This document shows, piece by piece, positions 1 to 11,500 of a DNA stretch of 64,000 nucleotides. Position 1 is the stretch's first letter, and the number at the start of each line of letters is the position of its first letter. The DNA comes from Catellatospora vulcania (GTDB lineage: Bacteria > Actinomycetota > Actinomycetes > Mycobacteriales > Micromonosporaceae). The stretch covers positions 716,937 through 780,936 of the forward strand of contig NZ_ML769302.1 in NCBI RefSeq assembly GCF_009720385.1, given 5' to 3'. The notes below the pieces were generated by a model. That model saw nothing but the letters and a program-made list of their open reading frames with translations. It did not search any database and was not told the DNA's origin. A program made the position numbers and the translations under genes.

Positions 1-615
1 TTCTTCCTGCTCGTCATCTACCTGCAGACCGGGCTCGGCTACGACGCGCTGGAGGCGGGGCTGGCCACGCTGCCGATGACGCTGATCATGCTGCTCGGCT
101 CGGAGCTGTCCGGCGCGGCAGCCACGAAGTTCGGGCCGAGACTGCAGCTGACGGTAGGCCCACTGTGCTGCGGAGCGGGAATCATGCTGATCCGCGAGAT
201 CACCCCCGGCGTGAGCTACCTGACCGGGATCCTGCCCGGCGTGCTCATCTACGGCCTCGGGCTGACGCTGCTCGTCGCGCCGTTGACCGCCTCGGTGCTG
301 TCCGCCGTCGAGGTGCGCTTCGCCGGGGTCGCCAGCGGCGTCAACAACACCGCGGCACGGGCCGGTTCGCTGCTCGCCGTGGCGGCGCTGCCGCTGGTGG
401 TGGGGCTGTCGGGCGAGGAATACGAGAACGGCGCGGCCCTGGGCGCAGCGTTCTACGACGCCGGGATGTGGTGCGCCGGGGCGATGGTCCTCGCCGCCGT
501 GCTGGCCCTGTTCGTGTGCGGCAAGGTCCGCCTGGACCGCCCGGCCCGCACGGCCGCCCCCGAGCAGCGCGAGAGCCACCTCCCGCAGGTCCTCCAACGC
601 GGCCGCTGCCCCTGA
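1..615 (+). CDS. MFS drug-exporter family protein, C-terminal part (5' end outside window)
   Basis: The frame is open from base 1 and ends with TGA at 613-615, leaving the last 204 residues of a polytopic membrane protein. Long hydrophobic helices alternate with short loops, and the pattern resembles the C-terminal half of 14-helix DHA2 (EmrB/QacA-type) transporters: YLQTGLGYDALEAGL, an LP-rich loop, then a helix with ASGVNNTAARAG, a phrase typical of this family. Such proteins export drugs or small cations using the proton gradient. The substrate cannot be inferred and the N-terminal half is missing. The gene faces leuA convergently, and a perfect palindrome at 629-682 separates the two. Confidence 0.8.
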   Translation, partial: FFLLVIYLQTGLGYDALEAGLATLPMTLIMLLGSELSGAAATKFGPRLQLTVGPLCCGAGIMLIREITPGVSYLTGILPGVLIYGLGLTLLVAPLTASVLSAVEVRFAGVASGVNNTAARAGSLLAVAALPLVVGLSGEEYENGAALGAAFYDAGMWCAGAMVLAAVLALFVCGKVRLDRPARTAAPEQRESHLPQVLQRGRCP

Positions 616-628
616 ACCCCGGACCGAA

Positions 629-682
629 CGAAGGAAGGGCGCCTTCTTGACGGACGTCCGTCAAGAAGGCGCCCTTCCTTCG
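629..682. repeat. Perfect 54-bp palindrome (family 1, copy 1), likely bidirectional terminator
   Basis: Two 27-base arms meet with no spacer (centre 655/656). The outer arm begins CGAAGGAAGGGCGCCTTC. It lies between the convergent stops of the MFS gene and leuA, where a bidirectional terminator is expected, but neither strand has a clear T-run. Related copies are at 6191-6240 and 54858-54906. Confidence 0.85.
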
Positions 683-688
683 TCTTGG

Positions 689-2467
<1,779 letters not shown>

Positions 2468-2485
2468 TCATCAAGATTCGTTGAA

Positions 2486-2583
2486 CCGGCAACTTCTGCC
2501 GGGCAACCCGGAAATGCGGGGACCAGCGGGCGAGCGCACGTCGCTACTCCGCGACGAGGTGCCGGTCGGTCAGACCTCGTCGC
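2486..2583 (-). promoter_or_regulatory. leuA attenuator / leader RNA structure
   Basis: Two hairpins lie between the leader peptide and leuA. A perfect 10-bp stem (2551-2560 with 2574-2583, 13-base loop) overlaps the last codons of the leader peptide and has its stop codon in the loop. A 6-bp stem (2486-2491 with 2497-2502) lies nearer leuA. A ribosome stalled on the Leu codons or resting at the stop would favour different structures. The second hairpin has no clear U-tract, so control could act on elongation or on translation. Confidence 0.6.
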
Positions 2584-2614
2584 GGCGGCGAAGCAGGAGG
2601 CTCACGCAGCACAT
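2570..2614 (-). CDS. leuL: leuA leader peptide (14 aa)
   Basis: The minus strand reads MCCVSLLLRRRDEV followed by TGA: three consecutive leucine codons (CTC CTG CTT), then three arginines. It sits about 180 bases upstream of leuA and its 3' end is built into a perfect hairpin. This is the layout of leucine attenuator peptides known upstream of actinobacterial leuA. The start is uncertain: an in-frame GTG lies upstream and another inside the peptide. The ribosome-binding site is weak. The Leu run and the overlap with the stem are the main evidence. Confidence 0.7.
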   Translation of the reverse strand: MCCVSLLLRRRDEV

Positions 2615-2685
2615 GATGTCGGCCACTCTACGCCCATAGATCGCCATCCGGCCCGCAAGTCCGCTCTTTGGGACGCAAGTCCCAA

Positions 2686-2761
2686 GATCGCTCGACTTGC
2701 CTGGCACTCGTGCGTATCTCGACCAGCCATTCGCCCACCTGCCCGGGCAGGTCGAGTGATC
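2686..2761. repeat. Imperfect hairpin repeat (family 3, copy 1)
   Basis: The arm GATCGCTCGACTTGCCTGGC (2686-2705) pairs imperfectly with 2741-2761, which ends GTCGAGTGATC. The element is clearly homologous along its length to 31569-31643. It lies just after the stop of the lipoprotein gene and before the leuA leader, both on the minus strand, so it may terminate the lipoprotein transcript. Confidence 0.7.
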
Positions 2762-2777
2762 ATGCGCAGGGCTCAGG

Positions 2778-3554
2778 TCAGGCCTTCGGCGATGGCGAGG
2801 TGGAGGTGCTGGCCGAGGGCTTGGGGGACGGCGGCGCGTTCAGCGGCAGCGGGTTGCCGGGCACGACCGGGCCGGGCAGCTGCACCGACGGTGGGGCGAG
2901 GCCGGGGGTGCCCTCCAGCAGCAGGGTGCCGAAGCCGACCTTGGCGGCGGTCAGCGTGCCGTCGGCCTCGTAGCAGTAGATGCCCGCGTCCAGCGGCAGC
3001 GCGATGCTGGCCGCGGAAGACTCCACCGAGTAGCACCGGCCGCGGGCCCCGGGCAGCGGGGCGACCTCGGCCACCGCGAGCGCGAGCCGCCGGTCGGTGA
3101 GCATGTGCTGCCAGTCGCTGATCAGGTGCTGGATCTTCAGATCGGCCTTGGCCGGCAGCGCCCCGGCGATCCGCACGCAGCCCGAGTACGGGTGATTGCC
3201 CGCGGCCAGCGCGCACTGGTGCAGGGTGCCGCCCGCGAACACCAGCGCGATGTCGACCGCGCCGCTGTGCGCCCCGCCGGGTACGTCGATGCGCCAGGTG
3301 CCGTCGACGGCCCGGGTGATGACCACGCGGCGGTCCGGTCGCTTCGGGGCCTTGAAGGTGTAGAGGGCCACCTGGCGCAGGTCCTTGGCGGCGGCGGCCC
3401 GCGCGGCGAGCTGCGCCCGGGGCTCGGTCGGCTCGGCGGCCACGGTGGAGACCGGGGCGGCCGACGTGGGCGCCGTCTGCGGTGTGCCGCCGCCGCAGGC
3501 GGAGACCGACCAGCAGGCGGCGAGGAGACAGAGGGAGAGGACAGCCCGGCGCAC
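2778..3554 (-). CDS. Putative lipoprotein, function unknown
   Basis: The 258-residue product starts at GTG 3554 with MRRAVLSLCLLAACWSVSAC, a signal peptide ending in a VSAC lipobox, so it should be lipid-anchored on the outer face of the membrane. A T/A/P linker follows, then a globular region of about 180 residues with four cysteines that could form disulfides, then a Pro/Ser/Thr-rich C-terminal tail. I do not recognise the folded domain. The start was chosen because an upstream in-frame ATG would put about 20 non-signal residues before the charged n-region. The gene is divergent from ask. Confidence 0.75.
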   Translation of the reverse strand: MRRAVLSLCLLAACWSVSACGGGTPQTAPTSAAPVSTVAAEPTEPRAQLAARAAAAKDLRQVALYTFKAPKRPDRRVVITRAVDGTWRIDVPGGAHSGAVDIALVFAGGTLHQCALAAGNHPYSGCVRIAGALPAKADLKIQHLISDWQHMLTDRRLALAVAEVAPLPGARGRCYSVESSAASIALPLDAGIYCYEADGTLTAAKVGFGTLLLEGTPGLAPPSVQLPGPVVPGNPLPLNAPPSPKPSASTSTSPSPKA

Positions 3555-3850
3555 GCGCCCATTCTCAACCCAACCCGCCCCGTCTTCGGCGTGACGCGCC
3601 CCGGACTGACACAAGATCGGCGATTAAGCAGGCAACGCGCGGTCTGTGGCGCGCGTCACAACCGTTAAATCCTGCGGCGGCGATGCGGAACAGGCGGGTG
3701 ACTGCACGGCGGCGGGAGCCGTACGGAAGAGGATCTCGGACTTCTCGGGTCGCGCTGCCCGACAGCTGGGATCGACCCGGCAGGTGCGGCATGAGCCGCC
3801 GCTAAGCTGAAGCGTCTTTAGTCCCTGAGGTGGAGAGGAGCCGTGCAACC

Positions 3851-5116
3851 GTGGCCCTCGTCGTGCAGAAGTACGGCGGCTCGTCAGTCGCCAATGCTGA
3901 GCGGATCAAGCGGGTCGCCGAGCGCATCGTCGCGACGCGGAAGGCCGGCAACGACGTGTGCGTGGTCGTCTCCGCGATGGGCGATACGACCGACGAGCTG
4001 ATCGACCTGGCGCACCAGGTCAGCCCGCTGCCGCCGGGCCGCGAGTTCGACATGCTGCTCACCGCGGGCGAGCGCATCTCGATGGCGCTGCTCGCCATGG
4101 CCATCCACAACCTGGGCTACGAGGCGCGCTCGTACACCGGGTCGCAGGCCGGCGTCATCACCACGTCGGTGCACGGCAAGGCGCGCATCATCGACGTCAC
4201 CCCGGGCCGCCTGCGCGGCGCGCTCGACGAGGGCGCGATCGTGATCGTGGCCGGATTCCAGGGTGTCGCCCAGGACACCAAGGACATCACCACGCTCGGC
4301 CGCGGCGGCTCGGACACGACCGCGGTGGCGCTGGCCGCCGCGCTGAAGGCCGACGTCTGCGAGATCTACACCGACGTGGACGGCGTGTACACCGCCGACC
4401 CGCGCATCGTGCCCAACGCGGCCAAGGTCGACCAGATCACCTATGAGGAGATGCTGGAGCTGGCCGCGTCCGGCGCGAAGATCCTGCACCTGCGCAGCGT
4501 GGAGTACGCCCGCCGGTTCGGGCTGCCGATCCACGTCCGCTCGTCGTACTCGAACAACACCGGCACCATGGTGACGGGATCAATGGAGGACCTTTCCGTG
4601 GAGCAAGCACTCATCACCGGCGTCGCGCACGACCGCAACGAGGCGAAGATCACGATCGTCTCCGTGCCGGACGAGCCGGGCGAGGCCGCGTCGATCTTCC
4701 GTACGCTGGCCGACGCCGAGATCAACATCGACATGATCGTGCAGAACGTCTCCACCGAGGCCTCCGGGCGCACCGACATCTCCTTCACTCTGCCCAAGGA
4801 CGACGGCCCCACCGCGATGGCCGCCCTGCAGAAGATCCAGGAGCGGGTCGGCTTCAAGGGCCTGCTCTACGACGACCACATCGGCAAGATCTCCCTGGTC
4901 GGCGCCGGCATGCGGTCCAACCCGGGCGTCACCGCCACGTTCTGCGAGGCGCTGGCCCGCGCCGGGGTCAACATCGAGATCATCTCGACCTCGGAGATCC
5001 GCATCTCGGTCGTCTGCCGCGACACCGACCTCGACTCCGCAGTCCGCGCAGTCCACGACGCGTTCGAACTCGGCGGCGACGAAGAGGCCGTGGTGTACGC
5101 CGGAACCGGTCGTTGA
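3851..5116 (+). CDS. ask: Aspartate kinase (alpha subunit; encodes internal beta subunit)
   Basis: Phosphorylates aspartate, the entry step to lysine/diaminopimelate, threonine, methionine and isoleucine. The 421-residue product matches the usual length of actinobacterial LysC. It has the kinase signature KYGGSS at residues 7-12, [14 protein letters not shown], and two C-terminal ACT domains from about residue 260 that normally bind lysine and threonine. The GTG at 3851 gives [18 protein letters not shown] lies about 11 bases upstream. An internal ribosome-binding site and GTG at codon 250 should yield the separate beta subunit. asd follows 2 bases after the stop, so the two genes are co-transcribed. 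Confidence 0.97.
   Translation: MALVVQKYGGSSVANAERIKRVAERIVATRKAGNDVCVVVSAMGDTTDELIDLAHQVSPLPPGREFDMLLTAGERISMALLAMAIHNLGYEARSYTGSQAGVITTSVHGKARIIDVTPGRLRGALDEGAIVIVAGFQGVAQDTKDITTLGRGGSDTTAVALAAALKADVCEIYTDVDGVYTADPRIVPNAAKVDQITYEEMLELAASGAKILHLRSVEYARRFGLPIHVRSSYSNNTGTMVTGSMEDLSVEQALITGVAHDRNEAKITIVSVPDEPGEAASIFRTLADAEINIDMIVQNVSTEASGRTDISFTLPKDDGPTAMAALQKIQERVGFKGLLYDDHIGKISLVGAGMRSNPGVTATFCEALARAGVNIEIISTSEIRISVVCRDTDLDSAVRAVHDAFELGGDEEAVVYAGTGR
4585..4600 (+). promoter_or_regulatory. Internal ribosome-binding site and GTG start of the Ask beta subunit
   Basis: GGAGGA at 4585-4590 stands 7 bases before an in-frame GTG at 4598-4600, codon 250 of ask. Initiation here gives a 172-residue protein made only of the ACT regulatory domains. 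This is the alpha/beta overlapping-subunit arrangement known for corynebacterial and bacillar aspartate kinases. The near-ideal Shine-Dalgarno inside a coding region is the direct evidence. Confidence 0.8.
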
Positions 5117-5118
5117 GC

Positions 5119-6180
5119 ATGAGCCATAAGCTGCCCACTCTCGCCGTGGTCGGGGCCACCGGCGCTGTCGGCACGGTGATGCTCGACATCCTCAGCAACC
5201 GCCGCAACGTGTGGGGCGAGATCAGGCTCGTCGCCTCCGCGCGTTCGGCGGGTCGCCGCCTGCTCGTGCGCGGCGAGGAGGTCGAGGTCGTCGCGCTGAC
5301 CGAGGAGGCGTTCGACGGCGTCGACGTCGCCATGTTCGACGTGCCCGACGAGGTCTCCGCCTACTGGGCGCCGATCGCCGCGGCCCGGGGCGCGGTCGCG
5401 GTCGACAACTCCGGCGCGTTCCGGATGGACCCCGACGTCCCCCTGGTCGTCCCCGAGATCAACCCGGCGCAGATCCGCAACCGGCCCAAGGGCATCATCG
5501 CCAACGCCAACTGCACCACCCTGGCGATGATCGTGGCGATCGCCCCGCTGCACAACGCGTACGGCCTCAAGGAGCTGGTGCTGGCCTCGTACCAGGCCGT
5601 CTCCGGAGCCGGGCAGATCGGCGTGGACACCCTGCACGACCAGATCGCCAAGATCGCGGGGGACCGGGTGCTCGGCACCCGGCCGGGCAACGTGCGCCAC
5701 GCCGTCGGCGACGAGCTGGGCCCGTTCGCCGCGCCCGTCGCGCTCAACGTGGTGCCGTTCGCCGGCTCCCTCAGGGACGGCGGCTGGTCCAGCGAAGAGC
5801 TGAAGATGCGCAACGAGTCCCGCAAGATCCTGGGTCTGCCCGACCTCAAGGTCAGTGCGACGTGCGTACGCGTCCCCGTGGTCACCGGCCACTCGGTCGC
5901 CGTGCACGCGGTCTTCGGCTCCGAGGTCGACGCCATGGGCGCCCGTGAGGTCCTCCAGGGCGCGCCCGGCGTGATCGTCGTGGACGACCCGGCGGCAGGG
6001 GAGTTCCCCATGCCCATCGACGCCGTCGGCACCGACCCGTCCTGGGTCGGCCGCATCCGCCGCGCCGTCGACGACCCCCGCGCCCTCGACTTCTTCGTCA
6101 CCGGCGACAACCTCCGCAAGGGCGCCGCCCTCAACACCGCCCAGATCGCCGAGCTCCTCGCCGCCGAGTTCCGCCCCTGA
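5119..6180 (+). CDS. asd: Aspartate-semialdehyde dehydrogenase
   Basis: NADPH-dependent reduction of aspartyl phosphate to aspartate semialdehyde, directly after aspartate kinase in the pathway. The 353-residue product has the N-terminal Rossmann motif [13 protein letters not shown], the active-site cysteine in [21 protein letters not shown], and the C-terminal RVPVVTGHS segment with the catalytic histidine. The ATG at 5119 is 2 bases after the ask TGA; a TTG overlapping that stop (5113) is a possible alternative. A family-1 palindrome follows the stop. Confidence 0.96.
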   Translation: MSHKLPTLAVVGATGAVGTVMLDILSNRRNVWGEIRLVASARSAGRRLLVRGEEVEVVALTEEAFDGVDVAMFDVPDEVSAYWAPIAAARGAVAVDNSGAFRMDPDVPLVVPEINPAQIRNRPKGIIANANCTTLAMIVAIAPLHNAYGLKELVLASYQAVSGAGQIGVDTLHDQIAKIAGDRVLGTRPGNVRHAVGDELGPFAAPVALNVVPFAGSLRDGGWSSEELKMRNESRKILGLPDLKVSATCVRVPVVTGHSVAVHAVFGSEVDAMGAREVLQGAPGVIVVDDPAAGEFPMPIDAVGTDPSWVGRIRRAVDDPRALDFFVTGDNLRKGAALNTAQIAELLAAEFRP

Positions 6181-6190
6181 CCCGAACGAA

Positions 6191-6240
6191 AGGAAGGGCA
6201 CCTTCACAACGCTATGCGTTGCAGAAGGTGCCCTTCTTAA
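6191..6240. repeat. Hairpin repeat (family 1, copy 2)
   Basis: AAGGGCACCTTC (6194-6205) pairs with GAAGGTGCCCTT (6224-6235), and AACGC/GCGTT form the inner stem around TAT. It lies between the convergent asd and GGDEF genes and shares its core with the copies at 629-682 and 54858-54906. Probably a terminator. Confidence 0.8.
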
Positions 6241-6297
6241 CGCAGCACGTGACGTGACCTGCGCAGCGATGGGGCGCGGGAGGCGAAGGGCGGGCCG

Positions 6298-7749
6298 TCA
6301 GGGGGCCAGCCGGACCCCGTTGCGGCCGTTGCGCTTGACGGCGTAGAGGGCCTGGTCGGCGCGGTACATGGCGGCCTCCGGCGGCTCCAGCTCGCCCTGG
6401 ACGGCCACCCCCACGCTGATCGTGCGTCCGGTGGCCCGTGCCGCCGCGACCAGCCGCTCGGCAACCAGCAGCGCCTCCGCGGCGCTGGGCACGTCGATCA
6501 CCGCCACGAACTCGTCACCACCGACCCGGAACAGCTCGTCACCGAGCCGCAGCGCCTGCTGCAGCGCACTGGACATCTGCACCAGGACGCGGTCGCCCGC
6601 GGCGTGGCCGAGCGTGTCGTTGACCGCCTTGAACTGGTCGATGTCGATGGCCAGCAGCGCGGTCCGGCCGGGGGTGGCGTTGGCGAGGCGGTCGCCGAAG
6701 GGCCCGCCATGGCCGAGGCCGGTCAGCGGGTCGGAGTTGGCCTGCAGGTGCAGGCGGCGCAGTGTGGTCAGCTTCTCCAGGCACGTGCTGGCCTGTGCCG
6801 CCAGCAGCTCCAGCAGGTTCACCAGCGCGCTGTCCGGCACGATCGCGGTCTCGTCCAGCACCACCAGCGCGCCGACCGAGGAGGACACCACAGGCGTGCC
6901 GGCCCCGAGTGGTACGGCGATCATGGTGCGCACCCCGGCGGCGGTCAGCGCCTCGAACCCGCGGGCGTCGAGCACAGCAGGATCACCGAGGGTGTACGAC
7001 GCGCCGTACCGGCAGGCCTCGTCGAGCAGGGCGGCGAGCCGGTCGGGGTCGATCTGCCCCAGCCGGGCCACCAGGGGCCGGTCACGGGGTTCCGGGGAGC
7101 TGGCCGCGACGACCACACGCAGGTCCTGATCCTCGGGCAGCAGATCCGGAGCGGGCCGCAGCAGCACGGCGGCGGCCAGCCCGGTCACCTCCCGCGCCGC
7201 GCGGCAGGCGCGGATCAGCACGTCGGCATCGGTCTCGGCGTTGGTGAGCGCGAGCGCGTGCCGCAGCAGCTGCTCGCTGCGGGTCTCCGCGGGCGGCCCG
7301 CCCAGCTCGGAAAGGCGTGCCCCGAGCAGCCGGCCGGCCTCGGTGAGGGTCTCCTCCCACCCGTCCAGCGGCTGCGCCTCGGCCCATTCGGCGTTGATCA
7401 CGCCGACCGGGTGCCCGGTCCGGTCGATGATCGGCGCGCAGATCTCGGAGGTGATCGGCGGCCCGAGCCGGATGTAGTCCGGGTCGTTGGCGACGTCGAG
7501 AATGGTGACGGGCTTGCCGCTGGCGTACACCCGGCCGACCACGCCGTGGCCCAGCGGGACGGCGGAGAACACCTGCCAGGCGCCGCTCGCCGAGACGCAC
7601 CGGAGCTGATCCTTCACGTGCAGCAGCGCCTCGATCAGCGCGGGCGTGGGCCTGCTGAGCACGGAGACCGTGGCATTGCAGGCTTCTACCGCGCTGCGGG
7701 AGGTTCGCAGTGCTGCGGAAACATCATCAATGATGCGAGAAAGGGGCAC
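6298..7749 (-). CDS. GAF-GAF-GGDEF diguanylate cyclase
   Basis: Predicted to make cyclic di-GMP from two GTP. The 483-residue product has two GAF-like sensory domains (about residues 10-160 and 165-320) followed by a GGDEF domain of about 160 residues. It starts with the usual NSDPLTGLGHGG phrase, has the metal-binding DIDQFKAVND segment and an intact RVGGDEFV active-site loop, so it should be catalytic. No transmembrane helix or signal peptide is visible, pointing to a soluble enzyme regulated through ligand binding or partner contact at the GAF domains. No EAL domain is attached. It starts at ATG 7749 and stands alone. Confidence 0.9.
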   Translation of the reverse strand: MPLSRIIDDVSAALRTSRSAVEACNATVSVLSRPTPALIEALLHVKDQLRCVSASGAWQVFSAVPLGHGVVGRVYASGKPVTILDVANDPDYIRLGPPITSEICAPIIDRTGHPVGVINAEWAEAQPLDGWEETLTEAGRLLGARLSELGGPPAETRSEQLLRHALALTNAETDADVLIRACRAAREVTGLAAAVLLRPAPDLLPEDQDLRVVVAASSPEPRDRPLVARLGQIDPDRLAALLDEACRYGASYTLGDPAVLDARGFEALTAAGVRTMIAVPLGAGTPVVSSSVGALVVLDETAIVPDSALVNLLELLAAQASTCLEKLTTLRRLHLQANSDPLTGLGHGGPFGDRLANATPGRTALLAIDIDQFKAVNDTLGHAAGDRVLVQMSSALQQALRLGDELFRVGGDEFVAVIDVPSAAEALLVAERLVAAARATGRTISVGVAVQGELEPPEAAMYRADQALYAVKRNGRNGVRLAP

Positions 7750-8046
7750 GAGGCAGGATTTCGCTCTTTGTCCGGGGTGAGGGGCTTACGGCGATGAAGT
7801 TTACTCACCGTAGGCGGGTACAGCGGCCATTATGAAAATCGTTCGCCCGGCGTGACCATCGGGCGAGTGGGCATCCCTGCCCTGCTCACCGGTCCGCACC
7901 CGACGTGATCTCGGCCTCTTCGTCCCACGTGTCGGGAGGGCGTGGGCCTTATGCGCCGATCGTCGACTTATGGCGGTGTTCGACGGTGCGTCACGATGCG
8001 ATCAACCTTGCCGACCGCCGAGGTCACTCTTTCGGGTGACTGCGGC

Positions 8047-8298
8047 TCACTCGTCGATCTCGGTGACCTCGGTGAAGTGGGTGGCACGCCACATCTCGTG
8101 ATCACGCATCAGCACCGCGGCCGCGTGCACCGCGAAGTTGATCAACCCGATGGCGAGCAGCACCCAGCCGACCATCAACGCCAGCGGGCGGTAGGTCTCA
8201 CTCGGCCCGGAGGTGACCGCGCCGACGCAGGCCAGGCCGAAGAGCGTGAACGTGACCGCGATGTAGAAGAACCTGCCGGTCTGTGCCGGATGGCGCAC
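8047..8298 (-). CDS. Small two-helix membrane protein
   Basis: The GTG at 8298 has GAGGAG about 6 bases upstream and gives an 83-residue protein, VRHPAQTGRFFYIAVTF onward. Two hydrophobic helices (about residues 9-30 and 39-62) are separated by a short polar loop (TSGPSETYRP), and the tail is acidic (TEVTEIDE). It resembles the small uncharacterised two-helix membrane proteins common in actinobacteria. Function unknown. An upstream ATG would add 25 residues rich in Arg/Gly/Cys and is less likely. Confidence 0.65.
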   Translation of the reverse strand: MRHPAQTGRFFYIAVTFTLFGLACVGAVTSGPSETYRPLALMVGWVLLAIGLINFAVHAAAVLMRDHEMWRATHFTEVTEIDE

Positions 8299-8564
8299 GC
8301 CGCCTCCTCGGGCCGGGAACGGTTCGCAGCGTACGACAGCAGCGCTCGTCACGTGGCCCCGCGACCGGGCCACTGCCTTGATCGTGCTCGCGCGGTGCGA
8401 TGCCCGGTCCGCCCGACGCGATGCGCCGATGCGCGAACAGGATCGCCTGCCGATGCGCCTGGTCCAGATGATCCTCTATTGGCCGAACGTCGGTTGTGCC
8501 TGCCACGGGAGCCTGCCAAGCTGCTGCGGCGCCTTGTGCGCACAGACCTCACGGGGAGGATTTC

Positions 8565-11500
8565 GTGCGGATCCACCGACCGCTTGCGGCTGCTTTCAGC
8601 GCCGTACTCCTCGCCTCGCTCACATCGGCGGTTCCCTCCGGCGCGAACGCGCTGACCGCTGCGACGCAGGCGAATCAACTCACCACGTTCACCGACGACC
8701 AGGGCCGCAAGGTCACCCGGTTGCCGAACGGCCGCGAAGTCACGCACCGGGCGGCAATCAGCCCTGGCAAGCGGAAAGCCGTTGCCAACCAGCCGAAAAC
8801 GGTCCTGGTCAAGCTGCGGTCCGGCGCTTCGACGGCCGACCGTGACCGGATGCTCGCGGCGATCGGCGGCAAGCTCGCCCGGACACTCAGCAACGGCTAC
8901 CTGAAGATCACGACCGCCGGGTCCGCCGACGCCGCGATCACGAAGCTCGGCAAGGATCCCGCCGTCGCCACGGCGGAGTACGACCGGGTCCGCTACCTGA
9001 CCGCGACGCCGAACGACACCTATTACGGCGAGCAGTACGCCCTGTCGACCATCCGTATGCCGTCGGCCTGGAACCTGCTGAAGTCGGCGTCCAGCGTCGT
9101 CGTGGCAGTGGTCGACACCGGTGTCGACACCGGCCACCCGGACCTCGTCGGCCGTACCGTCGCCGGATACAACGCCGTCAGCCCGGGTGCGAGCGTGGCC
9201 GACACGGCCGGCCACGGAACGTTCGTGAGCGGCATCATCGCGGCCAACACCAACAACAGCGCCGGCGTCGCCGGCGTCACCTGGAACGGCCGCGTCATGC
9301 CGATCAAGGTCTTCGACGGCGAGTACGCGAGCGACTCCGATGTCGCCGAGGGCATCACCTGGGCCGTGGACCACGGCGCAAAGGTGATCAACCTGTCACT
9401 CGGCGGACCGGGCGGCAGCACCGTGATGCACACCGCGGTCAAGTACGCCGTGAGCAAGGGCGCCGTGGTGGTCGTCTCGTCCGGCAACGAAGGCAACGAC
9501 GTGCCGCAGTACCCGGCGGCCTTCCCTGAGGTCATCTCGGTCGGCGCCACCGACGACAGCGGCCGCCTCACCGACTTCAGCTCGTTCGGCGAGCACCTGG
9601 ACATCGTGGCGCCCGGCTTCGACGTCTTCTCGACCTTCCCGCGTGCCGCCGACTGCAACCCGTCGTGGTGCTACGGCTGGTGGTCGGGCACCTCGTTCTC
9701 GGCACCGATGGTCTCGGGTGTCGCCGCACTGCTCAAGGCCAAGAACCCCAGCTGGACCCCGGCCCAGATCATCGACCGGCTGAAGTCCACCACCCGCGAC
9801 GCGGGACCCCGCGGCTTCGACCCCTACTACGGCGCGGGAATGCTCGACGCGTACGCGGCCCTCGGCGGCACGACGGGCAGCGTGTTCCCGCAGCTGTCGG
9901 CCGGTACGTCCGAGCCGAACGATGTGCCGGCCCGCGCGACCACGGTTCCTGCAGGTTCCAGCGTCACCGCCACCATCGCCGTCGAGGGCGACGTCGACTG
10001 GTACAAGGTCGTGCTCGCCCAGGACGGGACGCTCACGGTGCGGGCCACCCCGCCCGCCCACGACGAGGCCAGGCCGCAGAACGTCGACATCGTGCTCGGC
10101 GTGTACGACGCGACGCTGCACATCATCGGACACTCCGACGGCTCGGCTCCGGGCAATGCCGAGGAGGTCTCGAAGCTGATGCCGGCCGGCACCTACTACG
10201 TGAAGATCGAGAATTTCAACGGCTCGGCTGACGCGAGGAACTACACGCTGAGCACCTACTTCACGGTCCAGCCGCCCGCCGTCGTGCCGCCGTTCGCCAG
10301 CCCGAGCAGCCACATCTTCGGCAACTCCTTCACCGACGCCGTGGCGATCGGCGACGTCAACAACGACCGGCGTCCGGACATCCTCGTGGCGACGTCGGCC
10401 TACAACGACCCCGCGACGGACAACAAGGTCCTCGTCTCCACGCAGAAGGCCGACGGCACGTTCAACCCGGCGGTCGGCTACGCGCCCGCGGGCGGCGGAT
10501 CGCCCAGCGTCGCGGTGCTCGACGGCAACGGTGACGGCAAGAACGATGTCTTCCTCGGCACCGGCAACGGCGTCCAGATGCTCGCGCAGAACGCGGCCGG
10601 GACCCTCGACGCCGGCCTCCAGGTCTCCGACGCCCAGGGGCACGTCGATCTGACCGCGGCCGATTTCGACAAGGACGGCGACAAGGACATCGTCGCCTCC
10701 GGCGCGGGGATCTTCCTGCTCACGCAGGGCCCCGCCGGCACCTTCACCAAGACCCAGGTCGCCACGGACAACGAGGGCAACGGGGAGGTCGAGGTCGGCG
10801 ACCTCGACAACGACGGCCGGCTCGACGTCGTCTCGTTCAACAGCAGCAGCAAGTTCGCAGTGCATCTCAACGCCGTGGCCGGGTGGACCCACACCAACTA
10901 CTCGACCACCAACACGGTGCCGATCCGCGGGATCGCGGTCGGCGACGTGACCGGCGACGGTCTGGACGACGTCGTCTCGGTCACGTACGCCGTCGACCCG
11001 AGTCCGCTCGACGTCTTCAAGCAGCAAGCTGACAAGACGCTCACGAAGTCGCAGACGATCAACACGGGCGTCAACGCGATCGGTGTAGAGCTCACCGACT
11101 GGGACAAGGACGGTCGACTGGACGTCGTCGCCACCTACAACAGCGGTCCGGTCCGGCTCTTCCGGCAGCAGTCCAACGGGACGCTCGGCGCGGGTCAGGA
11201 CTCGCCGATGTCCGTGGCGCAGTGGCCCTCATCGGACTGCCTCGTCCTCGGGGACCTGAACGGCGACACCTACCCCGACGTCGTCACGGCGGTCAACTAC
11301 TACGCGGGCTACTCCGTGGCGTACAACTCGAAGGGGGCGCTGCCACCTGGCGTGACGCTCCCGGTCGGGGCGCAGGACTGGGTGTGGTCGACCAGCGTGG
11401 CCGATTTCTCGGTCGGCGCCGCCACCGCCCGTCCCACCACGAAGGTGACCGTCACGATGGCGGCCGGGCTGGACCCGGCCACGGTCAACGGCCAGACCGT

